Made by a program: the position numbers and the translations under genes
Notes under the pieces: model-generated
Database searches by the model: none
What the model saw: only the letters and a program-made list of their open reading frames with translations
Told to the model about the DNA's origin: nothing
Assembly: GCA_018240745.1 (NCBI GenBank)
Contig: JAFEFF010000089.1
Span: 1-56,717 of the forward strand
Length of the DNA: 56,717 bases
Direction of reading: 5' to 3'
DNA from: Pseudomonadota bacterium
Lineage (GTDB): Bacteria > Pseudomonadota > Alphaproteobacteria > Reyranellales > Reyranellaceae
Part shown: one piece after another, positions 24,268-33,915 of the stretch
How positions within the stretch are numbered: the stretch's first letter is position 1
Layout: every line of letters starts with the position of its first letter

Positions 24268-25746
24268 ATGGCTGACGAACTGATCCCCCGTTCCGAGCTG
24301 GCGTTGCTCACCTGCGCACAAATGGGCGCCGCCGACGCTGCTGCGATCGCTGGCGGCACGCCTGGCAGCGTGCTGATGGAGGCCGCCGGCCGGGCCGTCG
24401 CGGATGCAACCATCGCACGCCATCGGAAGCAGCCGTCGCTGGTGCTGTGCGGGCCCGGCAACAATGGCGGGGACGGGTTCGTCGCAGCCCGCCATCTGTC
24501 GGGCCGAGGCTGGCCGGTGACGCTGGCGCTCCTCGAAGGCGCAGGCGGGTTGCGGGGCGACGCCGCCTGGGCGGCCGGCCAGTGGAAAGGCCCGGTCGCG
24601 GCGCCGTCGCTCGCGCTTCTCGAGGACCGGCCGCTGGTGATCGACGCGCTGTTCGGTGCGGGCCTGACGCGGCCGATCGAGGGCATCGCGGCCGAGCTGA
24701 TCGAGCGGATCGATCGCGATCGGCTGACCGTGATCGCGGTCGACGTGCCGAGCGGCCTGCACGGCGACACCGGCGAGATCATGGGCGTCGCGCCGCATGC
24801 CGAAGCGACGGTGACATTCTTCCGCGCCAAGCCCGGACACTATTCACTCGAGGGATTGCGCCGCTGTGGCGCACTGCAGGTTGCCGATATCGGGATAGCG
24901 CCGTCGGTGCTCGATGCGATCCGGCCACAGCTCTGGCGGAACGCGCCGTGCCTGTGGGCGAGCGCGCTGCGCCGCGACGATGCGGGGGACAACAAGTACA
25001 CCCGAGGCCATCTCACGATCCTGGGCGGAGATTCCGCGACCGGTGCAGCGCGTCTGGTGGCACTGGCCGCGCGGCGCGCGGGGGCTGGCCTCGCCACCAT
25101 CGCGGCGACCGAAGCCGCAGCTGGCATCTATCGCGCCGCGGAGCCGGGCAACCTCGTCAACACCGGCGCCATCGGCCGGCTGATCGAGGACCCGCGCCGC
25201 AATGCCTTTCTGATCGGGCCTGGCTCGGGCGTGAACGACCGCACCCGCGACGCCGTCCTGGCCGCACTGGCTGCCAAGCGGGCGGTGGTGCTCGATGCCG
25301 ATGCGGTCACCGTGTTCGCCGATGACCCGGGGCGCCTGTTCGCGGCGATCGCCAGCCCGGTTTTGCTCACACCCCATGAAGGTGAATTCCGCCGCCTGTT
25401 TCCCGACCTCGCGACCGGCGGCGGCAAGGTCGAGCGCGTGCGCTCGGCGGCACGGCGGAGTGGCGCGACCATCCTGCTCAAGGGAGCCGATACGGTGATC
25501 GCGGCTCCAGACGGGCGGGCGGTGATCAATGTCCATGCCCCGGCCTCCCTGGCGACGGCCGGGTCGGGCGACGTGCTGGCCGGGATCGCCGCCGGATTGG
25601 TGACCCAGGGGCTGGCGCCGCTGACGGCCGGCGCGGCGGCCGCCTGGATCCATGGCGAGTGCGCCTACCGCTTCGGCAAGCCCGGTTTGATCGCCGAAGA
25701 CCTGGTCGAACACCTGCCCGAAGCCCTTGTTGCAGCGATGAATTGA
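24268..25746 (+). CDS. nnr: Bifunctional NAD(P)H-hydrate repair enzyme (epimerase + dehydratase)
   Basis: 492 aa cytosolic repair protein. The N-terminal YjeF epimerase domain (about 1-220, LLTCAQMGAADAAAIAGG and CGPGNNGGDGFVAARHL) interconverts R- and S-NAD(P)HX. The C-terminal ribokinase-like dehydratase domain (about 230-492, YTRGHLTILGGDS, LLTPHEGEFRRLF, ATAGSGDVLAGIAAGL) restores NAD(P)H using ADP or ATP. ATG 24268 is 11 bases after the tRNA-His CCA, leaving no room for a Shine-Dalgarno sequence (ATCCCCCGCTC). The mRNA is thus probably made by tRNA processing and translated almost leaderless. Its stop codon lies inside the -35 of the tRNA-Leu promoter. Confidence 0.95.
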   Translation: MADELIPRSELALLTCAQMGAADAAAIAGGTPGSVLMEAAGRAVADATIARHRKQPSLVLCGPGNNGGDGFVAARHLSGRGWPVTLALLEGAGGLRGDAAWAAGQWKGPVAAPSLALLEDRPLVIDALFGAGLTRPIEGIAAELIERIDRDRLTVIAVDVPSGLHGDTGEIMGVAPHAEATVTFFRAKPGHYSLEGLRRCGALQVADIGIAPSVLDAIRPQLWRNAPCLWASALRRDDAGDNKYTRGHLTILGGDSATGAARLVALAARRAGAGLATIAATEAAAGIYRAAEPGNLVNTGAIGRLIEDPRRNAFLIGPGSGVNDRTRDAVLAALAAKRAVVLDADAVTVFADDPGRLFAAIASPVLLTPHEGEFRRLFPDLATGGGKVERVRSAARRSGATILLKGADTVIAAPDGRAVINVHAPASLATAGSGDVLAGIAAGLVTQGLAPLTAGAAAAWIHGECAYRFGKPGLIAEDLVEHLPEALVAAMN

Positions 25747-25771
25747 CCGCCTCGCGGGCGCGGGCTAGGAA
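25743..25771 (+). promoter_or_regulatory. tRNA-Leu promoter overlapping the nnr stop codon
   Basis: TTGACC (25743-25748, containing the nnr TGA), 17 bases, TAGGAA (25766-25771) then G. The predicted start near 25778 gives a 27-base leader. An 8 bp perfect hairpin CGGGCGCG (25755-25762) / CGCGCCCG (25773-25780) spans the -10 and may also terminate nnr transcripts. Confidence 0.65.
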
Positions 25772-25804
25772 GCGCGCCCGTTCAGCCCTCAGCAGGACCG
25801 GCGG

Positions 25805-25889
25805 GCGGGCGTGGTGGAATTGGTAGACACGCGAGACTTAGGATCTCGTGCCGCAAGGCGTGGGGGTTCAAGTCCCTTCGCCCGCACCA
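25805..25889 (+). tRNA. tRNA-Leu (anticodon TAG)
   Basis: 85 bases with the long variable arm of class II tRNAs (TGCCGCAAGGCG). Acceptor GCGGGCG pairs with CGCCCGC; anticodon loop CTTAGGA gives TAG, reading CUN leucine codons. Encoded CCA at 25887-25889. The trigger factor gene starts 23 bases downstream. Confidence 0.97.
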
Positions 25890-25912
25890 GACGGATAGAT
25901 GGAAGTGAAGCA

Positions 25913-27283
25913 ATGCAAGTGACGGAACTCGCAGCCGACGGGCTGAAGCGGCAATTCAAGATCGTCATCCCGGCTCACGACCTCAGCAGCAAGGTCGACG
26001 AGCGCGTCGCCGAGATGGCCAAGACCGCCTCGATGCCGGGCTTCCGTCCCGGCAAGGTGCCGGCCGGCCTGCTCAGGAAGCAGTACGGTCAGGCTCTGCT
26101 GGGCGAGGCGCTGGAGCAGGCCGTAAACCAGGGCACGGCCAAGGCGATCGACGATCGCGGCCTGAAACCTGCCCTGCAGCCGCGGGTCGAGCTGAAGAGC
26201 GAGTTTGCCGAGGGCAAGGATGTCGAGTTCGAGGTGGCGCTCGAGGTGCTGCCGGAGATCGGCCAGCTCGACTTCTCGGGTATCGAGCTCGAGCGGCTGA
26301 AGGCTGCCGTGCCGGACAAGAGCGTCGACGAGGCGCTGGAGCGCATCGCCAAGGGCAACCGCGAGCAGAAGCCGGTCGATCCGCCGCGCCCGGCGCAGAA
26401 GGGCGATGCGATCAAGCTCGACTTCGTGGGTTCCGTCGATGGCGTGGAGTTCCCCGGGGGCAAGGCGGAGGACTACGTGCTCGAGCTGGGCTCGGGCTCG
26501 TTCATCCCGGGGTTCGAGGACCAGTTGGTCGGCGCCGAGGTCGGCAAGCCGGTCGAGGTGAAGGTCACGTTCCCGGCCGACTACGGCAACACCGAGCTCG
26601 CCGGCAAGGACGCCGTCTTCAAGTGCACGGTGAAGGAGATCCGCGAGTTCGTCGACCAGCCGATCGACGATGCGCTGGCGAAGAAGAACAACTTCGAAAA
26701 CCTCGAGGCGATGAAGAAGGCGGTTTCCGACCGGATCGGCCAGGAGTACACGCAGATCTCGCGCGGGATGATCAAGCGCGAGCTGCTCGACAAGCTTGCC
26801 GATACCTACAAATTCCCGGTGCCGGAAGGGCTGGTCGAGGGCGAGTTCAACGCGATCTGGCAGCGCGTCGAGGAAGGCAAGAAGAACGGCGAGACGATCG
26901 AGGACGAGGACAAGGCCAGGAAGGAATATCGCGAGATCGCCGAGCGTCGCGTTCGCCTTGGCCTCCTGCTGGCGGATGTCGGCCGCTCCAACAACATCGA
27001 CGTGACGCCCGAGGAGCTCAACCAGGCGATCGTGCGCGAGGCGATGCGCTATCCTGGCCAGGAGCGCCAGGTTCTCGAGTTCTACGGCAAGAACGAGCAG
27101 CTCAAGCAGCAGATGCGCGCCCCGATCTTCGAGGAGAAAACCGTCGACTTCATCCTCGAACTGGCGAGGGTCACCGAGAAGTCGGTTACCCCGGAGGAAC
27201 TGATCGAAGCAGCCCGCAAGGCGGACTCCGAGGAAGACGAGGAAGAAGAGAAGCCCGCAGAGCAGACGCCGTCTGCGAATTGA
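25913..27283 (+). CDS. tig: Trigger factor, ribosome-associated chaperone and prolyl isomerase
   Basis: 456 aa. The N-terminal ribosome-binding domain carries the signature GFRPGKVP (MPGFRPGKVPAGLLRKQYG, about residues 41-59). An FKBP-type PPIase domain follows (about 165-245, KGDAIKLDFVGSVDGVEF, GFEDQLVGAEVG), then a long helical C-terminal chaperone domain ending in an acidic tail (SEEDEEEEKPAEQ). It shields nascent chains at the exit tunnel. ATG 25913 follows GGAAGTGAAG. An extension back to 25811 would translate the tRNA-Leu gene and is rejected. Probably co-transcribed with tRNA-Leu and, in part, with clpP, as in many bacteria. Confidence 0.97.
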   Translation: MQVTELAADGLKRQFKIVIPAHDLSSKVDERVAEMAKTASMPGFRPGKVPAGLLRKQYGQALLGEALEQAVNQGTAKAIDDRGLKPALQPRVELKSEFAEGKDVEFEVALEVLPEIGQLDFSGIELERLKAAVPDKSVDEALERIAKGNREQKPVDPPRPAQKGDAIKLDFVGSVDGVEFPGGKAEDYVLELGSGSFIPGFEDQLVGAEVGKPVEVKVTFPADYGNTELAGKDAVFKCTVKEIREFVDQPIDDALAKKNNFENLEAMKKAVSDRIGQEYTQISRGMIKRELLDKLADTYKFPVPEGLVEGEFNAIWQRVEEGKKNGETIEDEDKARKEYREIAERRVRLGLLLADVGRSNNIDVTPEELNQAIVREAMRYPGQERQVLEFYGKNEQLKQQMRAPIFEEKTVDFILELARVTEKSVTPEELIEAARKADSEEDEEEEKPAEQTPSAN

Positions 27284-27290
27284 TTACGAC

Positions 27291-27316
27291 CCGGCGGCCT
27301 TGAACGAGGCCGCCGG
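27291..27316 (+). terminator. Hairpin between tig and clpP
   Basis: CCGGCGGCCT / AGGCCGCCGG, a perfect 10 bp stem with a TGAACG loop, just eight bases after the tig stop. The downstream run is CGCTGCCACTTTT, so termination may be partial and serve to separate tig and clpP levels. Confidence 0.5.
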
Positions 27317-27360
27317 CGCTGCCACTTTTCCCGCTGGAAAGTTACAACTGGGGCTCCCCG

Positions 27361-28008
27361 ATGGCGCGCGACCGCGATCCGCTTGAGGTCTACAACAACT
27401 ACTACGTGCCGATGGTGGTCGAGCAGTCGGCCCGTGGCGAGCGCGGCTACGACATCTGGTCGAGGCTGCTGAAGGAGCGCATCGTTTTCCTGAACGGCCC
27501 GATCGAGGACAACGTGGCAGGCGTCCTGTGCGCCCAGCTCCTGTACCTGGAATCGGAGAACCCGACCAAGGACATCTCCTTCTACATCAACTCGCCGGGT
27601 GGCGTGGTGACATCGGGCCTCGCCGTCTACGACACCATGCAATACATCCGCCCGAACATCTCGACCCTGGTGTTCGGCCAGGCGGCCTCGGCCGGCTCGC
27701 TGCTGCTGATGGCAGGGCAGAAGGGCAAGCGCTTCTCGCTGCCCAACTCCCGGATCATGATCCACCAGCCTTCGGGCGGCGCCCAGGGCCAGGCGACGGA
27801 TATCGAGATTCATGCCCGTGAAATCCTTCTGACCCGGGCACGTCTGAACCAGATGTACGTTAAGCACACGGGTCGGACGATCGAGGAGATCGAGCGGGCG
27901 ATGGAGCGAGACAAGTTCTTCTCGCCCGACGAAGCCAAGGAGTTCGGCCTGATCGACGAGGTGCTCGAGAACCGGCCGGTTCCGACCATCCAGGCCGCGG
28001 CGTCCTAA
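27361..28008 (+). CDS. clpP: ATP-dependent Clp protease proteolytic subunit
   Basis: 215 aa, forms the tetradecameric chamber of the ClpXP/ClpAP protease in the cytosol. Catalytic triad Ser110 ([10 protein letters not shown]), His135 (IMIHQPSGG) and Asp184 (MERDKFF) lies one residue before the E. coli precursor positions. The [19 protein letters not shown] oxyanion region is intact, so it is an active subunit. ATG 27361 gives a short propeptide of the usual kind. It lies 77 bases after tig and 145 before clpX, the standard tig-clpP-clpX-lon order. Confidence 0.98.
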   Translation: MARDRDPLEVYNNYYVPMVVEQSARGERGYDIWSRLLKERIVFLNGPIEDNVAGVLCAQLLYLESENPTKDISFYINSPGGVVTSGLAVYDTMQYIRPNISTLVFGQAASAGSLLLMAGQKGKRFSLPNSRIMIHQPSGGAQGQATDIEIHAREILLTRARLNQMYVKHTGRTIEEIERAMERDKFFSPDEAKEFGLIDEVLENRPVPTIQAAAS

Positions 28009-28042
28009 AGGCGTTCGTCGCGACCAGTTGTTTGCCGTTTGT

Positions 28043-28076
28043 ACCGCGATACACAATATTTTGGGGTTGTCGCGGT
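28043..28076 (+). other. Hairpin in the clpP-clpX intergenic region
   Basis: ACCGCG (28043-28048) and ACAA (28053-28056) pair with TTGT (28067-28070) and CGCGGT (28071-28076), with a four-base bulge and a loop of TATTTTGGGG. It may be an attenuator or end of the clpP transcript; the sequence around it is the most AT-rich of the interval, so a clpX promoter is also possible. Confidence 0.35.
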
Positions 28077-28153
28077 CTTAGACGGGTGTTTTACTTGTCT
28101 TGGGTGTGTGCTCGCGGCCTCGCGAGCTGCCCAAGCGGAGGTGCGTTAAGAAC

Positions 28154-29425
<1,272 letters not shown>

Positions 29426-29470
29426 CAGTTGTAGAACCGGCGGAACGCCCGCCGGCATTCCGTTCACGGT

Positions 29471-29499
29471 CTTGAATGGCAACCCATTCGGGCCAATCT
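29471..29499 (+). promoter_or_regulatory. Candidate heat-shock (sigma-32-like) promoter before lon
   Basis: CTTGAA (29471-29476), then GGCCAATCT starting 14 bases later, is a partial match to CTTGAA-N13-15-CCCCATNT. lon is a heat-shock gene in many proteobacteria, which raises the prior, but the -10 match is poor and the leader would be about 90 bases. Confidence 0.3.
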
Positions 29500-29598
29500 C
29501 TTCAGGTGAGTGAGCGTGGCTATACGCCGCGGGTCGCCTTTTGAGGGGCCGCGGCTGCAGTGCGCGACAGCTCTAACAAGTGTAGTTTGCGAGGCATC

Positions 29599-31995
29599 AT
29601 GAACGCCCCCACCCAAGGAACTGTCTATCCCGTCCTGCCGCTGCGCGACATCGTCGTGTTCCCCGGCATGATCGTTCCGCTCTTCGTCGGCCGCGAGAAG
29701 AGCGTGAAGGCGCTCGAAGAGGTGATGAAGGACGACAAGCAGATCCTGCTGATCGCCCAGAAGAACGCCACCCAGGACGATCCCGGCCCGGACGACATCT
29801 ACAGCATCGGCACGCTCGGCACCGTGCTGCAGCTGCTCAAGCTGCCCGACGACACCGTGAAGGTGCTGGTCGAAGGCGGCAGGCGCGTGCGTATCGCCGG
29901 CTACACCGACAAGGCCGAGTTCTTCGAGGCGCGCGCCATCGAGATGGAGGAGCAGGCCGGAGATCCCGCCGAGCTGCAGGCCGCTGCGCGCACCGTGGTC
30001 TCGGAGTTCGAGAACTACGTCAAGCTCAACAAGAAGGTGCCGCCCGAGGTCGTCGTCTCGATCAACAAGATCGAGGAGCCGGCCAAGCTCGCCGACACCA
30101 TCTCCGCGCATCTCGCGCTCAAGGTCGCCGACAAGCAGCAGCTGCTCGAGCTCGACTCGGTTTCGAAGCGGCTGGAGCGCATCCTCGGCCTGATGGAAGG
30201 CGAGATCGGCGTCCTGCAGGTCGAGAAGAAGATCCGCAACCGCGTGAAGCGCCAGATGGAGAAGACGCAGCGCGAATACTATCTGAACGAGCAGATGAAG
30301 GCGATCCAGAAGGAACTTGGCGAGACCGAGGACGGTCGAGACGAGATCTCCGAGCTGGAGAAGCGCATCAAGAAGACCCGCTTCTCCAAGGAGGCGCGCG
30401 AGAAGGCCAATGCGGAGCTCAAGAAGCTGCGCACGATGAGCCCGATGTCGGCCGAGGCGACGGTGGTGCGCAACTACCTCGACTGGCTGCTGTCGATTCC
30501 GTGGCGCAAGCCCACCAAGATCATCAAGGACCTCAAGTACGCCGAGGACGTGCTCAACGCCGATCACCACGGCCTGGAGAAGGTGAAGGAGCGCATCCTC
30601 GAGTACCTCGCGGTCCAGCAGCGCGTCGACAAGATGAAGGGCCCGATCCTGTGCCTGGTCGGCCCCCCGGGTGTCGGCAAGACCTCGCTCGGCAAGTCGA
30701 TCGCCAAGGCGACCGGCCGCAACTTCGTGCGGATGTCGCTGGGCGGCGTGCGCGACGAGGCCGAGATTCGCGGTCATCGCCGGACCTACATTGGCTCGCT
30801 GCCGGGCAAGGTCATCCAGTCGATGAAGAAGGCGAAGTCGTCGAACCCGCTGTTCCTGCTCGACGAGATCGACAAGCTCGGCGCGGACTTCCGCGGCGAC
30901 CCGTCGTCGGCGTTGCTCGAGGTGCTCGATCCCGAGCAGAACGCGACCTTCAACGACCATTACCTCGAGGTCGATTACGACCTGTCGAACGTGATGTTCA
31001 TCACCACGGCCAATTCGCTGCGCATGGCGCAGCCGCTGATGGACCGCATGGAGATCATCCGTCTTGCCGGTTACACCGAGGACGAGAAGGTTGCCATCAC
31101 CCGCAAGCACCTGATCCCCAAGCAGATCGAGGCGAACGGGCTGAAGGAGGGCGAGGTCGACATTACCGACGACGCGGTCCGCGATCTGGTGCGCTACTAC
31201 ACGCGCGAGGCCGGTGTCCGTAACCTCGAGCGCGAGATCGCGAACCTTGCGCGCAAGGGCGTCAAGGAGATCCTCATGAAGGGGACCTCCAAGGTGAAGA
31301 TCACCGCCAAGAATCTCGACAAGTACGCCGGCGTCCGCCGCTTCCGCTTCGGCGAGGCGGAACTCGAGGACCTCGTGGGCATCACCACCGGTCTTGCCTG
31401 GACGGAAGTCGGCGGCGAGCTCCTGCAGGTCGAGGCGGTGCTGGTGCCGGGGCGCGGACGCGTCAGCGTCACCGGCAAGCTGGGCGACGTGATGCAGGAG
31501 TCGGTGCAGGCGGCCAACGCCTATGTCCGCTCCCGTGCGGCGGCATACGGTATCCGGCACAACATCTTCGAGAAGCGCGACATCCATGTGCACGTGCCGG
31601 AAGGCGCGACGCCCAAGGACGGTCCGTCGGCCGGCGTGGCGATGATCACCTCGATCGTTTCGGCGCTGACCGGCGTCGCGGTCCGCAAGGAAGTGGCCAT
31701 GACCGGCGAGATCAGCCTGCGCGGCCGGGTCCTGCCGATCGGCGGCCTCAAGGAGAAGCTCCTCGCGGCGTTGCGCGGCGGTCTCAAGACCGTGCTTATC
31801 CCGAAGGAGAATGAGCGCGATCTGCCGGAAATTCCCGACAACGTGAAGAAGGGCCTGGAGATCGTGCCGGTCTCGACGGTCGACGAGGTCCTGGCCCGCG
31901 CGCTGGTGAAGCCGCTGACCGCCGTCGAGTGGCCGAACGACCTCGAGGTGCCGGCCAAGCCGCCCGAACAACCGGCCGAGGTCCGCGCCCATTGA
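29599..31995 (+). CDS. lon: Lon ATP-dependent serine protease
   Basis: 798 aa LonA. N-terminal substrate domain ([19 protein letters not shown] onwards), coiled middle region, AAA+ domain with Walker A GPPGVGKT at 355-362, and C-terminal peptidase with the Ser677 ([11 protein letters not shown]) / Lys720 ([10 protein letters not shown]) dyad, spaced 43 residues as in E. coli. It degrades misfolded and short-lived regulatory proteins in the cytosol. ATG 29599 is preceded by GAGG and gives the usual short N-terminus; an in-frame upstream start at 29560 is less likely. It has its own terminator, so it is probably separate from hupB. Confidence 0.98.
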   Translation: MNAPTQGTVYPVLPLRDIVVFPGMIVPLFVGREKSVKALEEVMKDDKQILLIAQKNATQDDPGPDDIYSIGTLGTVLQLLKLPDDTVKVLVEGGRRVRIAGYTDKAEFFEARAIEMEEQAGDPAELQAAARTVVSEFENYVKLNKKVPPEVVVSINKIEEPAKLADTISAHLALKVADKQQLLELDSVSKRLERILGLMEGEIGVLQVEKKIRNRVKRQMEKTQREYYLNEQMKAIQKELGETEDGRDEISELEKRIKKTRFSKEAREKANAELKKLRTMSPMSAEATVVRNYLDWLLSIPWRKPTKIIKDLKYAEDVLNADHHGLEKVKERILEYLAVQQRVDKMKGPILCLVGPPGVGKTSLGKSIAKATGRNFVRMSLGGVRDEAEIRGHRRTYIGSLPGKVIQSMKKAKSSNPLFLLDEIDKLGADFRGDPSSALLEVLDPEQNATFNDHYLEVDYDLSNVMFITTANSLRMAQPLMDRMEIIRLAGYTEDEKVAITRKHLIPKQIEANGLKEGEVDITDDAVRDLVRYYTREAGVRNLEREIANLARKGVKEILMKGTSKVKITAKNLDKYAGVRRFRFGEAELEDLVGITTGLAWTEVGGELLQVEAVLVPGRGRVSVTGKLGDVMQESVQAANAYVRSRAAAYGIRHNIFEKRDIHVHVPEGATPKDGPSAGVAMITSIVSALTGVAVRKEVAMTGEISLRGRVLPIGGLKEKLLAALRGGLKTVLIPKENERDLPEIPDNVKKGLEIVPVSTVDEVLARALVKPLTAVEWPNDLEVPAKPPEQPAEVRAH

Positions 31996-32016
31996 GGCGT
32001 ACGAAATCGAACGCAA

Positions 32017-32042
32017 GAAGCCCCGGAGCGATCCGGGGCTTC
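32017..32042 (+). terminator. Terminator after lon
   Basis: GAAGCCCCGGA / TCCGGGGCTTC, a perfect 11 bp stem with GCGA tetraloop, followed by TTCGTTGT, 22 bases after the lon stop. Confidence 0.8.
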
Positions 32043-32106
32043 TTCGTTGTGGGCACAATTTGTGCGGTATATGGGCGTCCGGAAACGCAAAATATGGTAT
32101 TCAACG

Positions 32107-32136
32107 TTGACGCCGTTTTGCGGGCGCCCGTACACT
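32107..32136 (+). promoter_or_regulatory. hupB promoter
   Basis: TTGACG (32107-32112), 18 bases, TACACT (32131-32136), each matching sigma-70 at 4-5 of 6 positions. The start near 32143 leaves a 24-base leader containing AGGGGA (32155-32160) ahead of the GTG at 32167. Confidence 0.6.
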
Positions 32137-32166
32137 GAATGTCGCCGGATTTGCAGGGGATCGCTG

Positions 32167-32439
32167 GTGAACAAGCACGATTTGGTTTCCGCCGTGGCCG
32201 CCTCGACCAATCTCTCCAAGACCGATGCGCAGAATGCCGTGGATTCGATCCTCTCGCTGATCACCAAATCGCTGAAGAAAAAGGAGAAGGTGCTGCTCGT
32301 CGGCTTCGGCACGTTCCAGGTTTCGAAGCGCAAGGCCTCCGAGGGCCGCAATCCGCAAACCGGCGAGAAGATCAGGATCCCGGCCTCGATCGTGCCGCGC
32401 TTCAAGGCCAGCAAGGCACTGAAGGACGCGATCAACTAG
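32167..32439 (+). CDS. hupB: Nucleoid protein HU-beta
   Basis: 90 aa, the usual HU length. It binds and bends DNA as a dimer in the nucleoid. The N-terminus NKHDLVSAVAASTNLSKTDAQ and the GFGTF-V-RKA-GRNPQTGE-I-IPAS region, which forms the DNA-gripping beta-arms, are complete. The start is GTG 32167 with AGGGGA seven bases upstream; no ATG lies in a suitable place. It follows lon, as in many Alphaproteobacteria, but with its own promoter and a terminator between. Confidence 0.97.
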   Translation: MNKHDLVSAVAASTNLSKTDAQNAVDSILSLITKSLKKKEKVLLVGFGTFQVSKRKASEGRNPQTGEKIRIPASIVPRFKASKALKDAIN

Positions 32440-32463
32440 CGCTTCGAAGGATGACCCGGCATC

Positions 32464-32502
32464 TTCACCCTTCGCGACGCGCTTCGCGCTCCTCAGGGTG
32501 AG
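32464..32502 (+). repeat. Short palindromic repeat/terminator after hupB
   Basis: TCACCCT (32465-32471) and AGGGTGA (32495-32501) enclose a C/G-rich interior with further pairing around GCGCTTCGCGC. It may end the hupB transcript. Sequences of the type CACCCTGAGGAGCGCG recur widely in alphaproteobacterial intergenic regions (general knowledge), so it could be a repeat; no second copy is seen in this window. Confidence 0.45.
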
Positions 32503-32533
32503 CTTTCTCCGGTCCTGTGATACCAACATCGCC

Positions 32534-32608
32534 GGGCGATTAGCTCAGCGGTAGAGCATTCCCTTTACACGGGACAGGTCGGCGGTTCGATCCCGTCATC
32601 GCCCACCA
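32534..32608 (+). tRNA. tRNA-Val (anticodon TAC)
   Basis: 75 bases. Acceptor GGGCGAT / ATCGCCC, D arm GCTC-AGCGGTA-GAGC, anticodon loop TTTACAC gives TAC, T arm with TTCGATC, encoded CCA at 32606-32608. The first anticodon-stem pair is a T-C mismatch. No convincing promoter is seen directly upstream; read-through from hupB is possible. Confidence 0.96.
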
Positions 32609-32860
32609 TCATCTTCGCGGTACGCCAACACCGCAGGGGAGAGGGGCAGAGAAGAACGAAGGGGCGCGAAAGCCAAGCAGGCCGGCGTTTTTCGTTTCCC
32701 ACCAGGCTGGAAAGTTTTTCGCCACATTGGACCTCGGTGCTTTTCACTGCATGGCATTGCAAATCCCGAACGCTTGTGCGGCCTGGCAAGCCGTCATACT
32801 GCGCGCGGAATTCCGCTGGAAATTCCGGCACTTACATACGGTCTCGCGGACGCGGTAAGC
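32609..32860. other. Intergenic region between tRNA-Val and the tRNA-Asp promoter
   Basis: About 250 bases without a credible gene. A minus-strand frame (32565-32831) runs into the antisense of tRNA-Val and ends in residues typical of such artefacts. No strong hairpin is apparent; the end of the tRNA-Val transcript must lie here. Confidence 0.5.
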
Positions 32861-32889
32861 TTGACACTATATAGGGTGTCCTTTATCTC
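32861..32889 (+). promoter_or_regulatory. Promoter of tRNA-Asp and probably the nuo operon
   Basis: TTGACA (32861-32866, perfect -35), 17 bases, TATCTC (32884-32889). The start near 32896 gives a 17-base leader to tRNA-Asp. The spacer holds a GACAC-TATATAGG-GTGTC dyad that could be a protein site. No other promoter is obvious before nuoA. Confidence 0.65.
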
Positions 32890-32912
32890 TCCGCGCGCCG
32901 TTTGGGGCTTCA

Positions 32913-32989
<77 letters not shown>

Positions 32990-33028
32990 GCCCCATGCTG
33001 GCGGCCCAAACGGGGCGAAGGAGTGACG

Positions 33029-33394
33029 ATGGAAGCTCTTCTGAAGGAATACCTTCCGATTTTGATCTTCCTCGGCCTCGCCTTCGCGCTGGTCGTCGCC
33101 ATGCTCGGCGGGTCGTACCTGATCGCCCGCCAGAATCCGAACTCGGACAAACTGTCGCCCTTCGAGTGCGGCTTTGCGCCCTTCGACGATGCCCGAGGGC
33201 AGTTCGATGTGCGTTTCTATCTTGTGGCGATCCTGTTCATCATCTTCGACCTCGAGGTCGCGTTCCTGTTCCCGTGGGCGGCTGCCTTGGGTGACATCGG
33301 ATTGTTCGGCTTCTGGTCGATGATGCTGTTCCTCGCCGTGCTGACCGTCGGCTTCATCTACGAATGGCGCAAGGGAGCGCTGGAATGGGAGTGA
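33029..33394 (+). CDS. nuoA: NADH-quinone oxidoreductase subunit A
   Basis: 121 aa, three membrane helices (about 8-30, 62-82, 90-112). It is a core membrane-arm subunit next to the quinone site of complex I; the conserved loop SPFECGF with its Cys is present. AAGGAG (33018-33023) precedes ATG 33029. First gene of the complete nuoA-N operon, probably transcribed with tRNA-Asp. The end overlaps nuoB by 10 bases. Confidence 0.97.
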   Translation: MEALLKEYLPILIFLGLAFALVVAMLGGSYLIARQNPNSDKLSPFECGFAPFDDARGQFDVRFYLVAILFIIFDLEVAFLFPWAAALGDIGLFGFWSMMLFLAVLTVGFIYEWRKGALEWE

Positions 33395-33915
33395 TCGACC
33401 CCAAGGTTGCGCCGAACGCGGAGGCTGCGCTCTCGCGCGCCCTGTCCGACGAACTCGCCGACAAGGGCTTCGTGGTCGCGCAACTCGACAAGCTGATCAC
33501 CTGGGCGCGCACCGGCTCGCTGTGGGGCCTGACCTTCGGGTTGGCCTGCTGCGGCGTCGAGATGATCCATGCCTGGATGAGCCGCTACGATCTCGACCGC
33601 TTCGGTTTCGCGCCAATGCCGAGCCCGCGCTCTGCCGACGTCATGATCGTGGCCGGCACCCTGACCAACAAGATGGCGCCCGCGCTGCGCAAGGTCTACG
33701 ACCAGATGGCCGAGCCGCGCTATGTCATCTCGATGGGCTCCTGCGCCAACGGCGGCGGCTATTACCACTACAGCTATTCGGTGGTGCGCGGGTGTGACCG
33801 CATCATCCCGGTCGACATCTATGTACCCGGCTGCCCGCCGACCGCCGAAGCGTTGCTCTACGGCATCCTGCAGTTGCAGAAGAAGATCCGCCGCACCGGA
33901 ACGCTGGTGCGGTAA
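33385..33915 (+). CDS. nuoB: NADH-quinone oxidoreductase subunit B
   Basis: 176 aa peripheral-arm subunit holding the terminal 4Fe-4S cluster N2 beside the quinone site. Cluster ligands are in [11 protein letters not shown] (adjacent Cys pair), MGSCANGGG and [17 protein letters not shown] 33385 starts inside nuoA (10-base overlap) and gives the typical short alphaproteobacterial N-terminus [13 protein letters not shown]. An in-frame start at 33364 would overlap further. The TAATG junction couples it to nuoC. Confidence 0.97.
   Translation: MGVIDPKVAPNAEAALSRALSDELADKGFVVAQLDKLITWARTGSLWGLTFGLACCGVEMIHAWMSRYDLDRFGFAPMPSPRSADVMIVAGTLTNKMAPALRKVYDQMAEPRYVISMGSCANGGGYYHYSYSVVRGCDRIIPVDIYVPGCPPTAEALLYGILQLQKKIRRTGTLVR

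Noticed and set aside
24168..24830. 220-codon minus-strand frame ending in GFEPATSRITIWRSNQLSYG
   Set aside because: Antisense of tRNA-His and nnr; typical spurious protein.
25811..25912. N-terminal extension of trigger factor (MVELVDTRDLGSRAAR...)
   Set aside because: It translates the tRNA-Leu gene; the conserved start is ATG 25913 with a ribosome site.
28031..28060. A clpX promoter TTGCCG-N17-AATATT
   Set aside because: The -10 matches poorly and alternative alignments are equally good; left unassigned.
29464..32058. An 864-codon minus-strand frame opposite lon
   Set aside because: Low-complexity Arg/Leu/Asp/His composition and full overlap with intact lon; a GC-bias shadow.
32565..32831. 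88-codon minus-strand frame beginning near tRNA-Val
   Set aside because: Its C-terminal GDDGIEPPTCPV is the translated antisense of a tRNA gene, a well-known annotation artefact.
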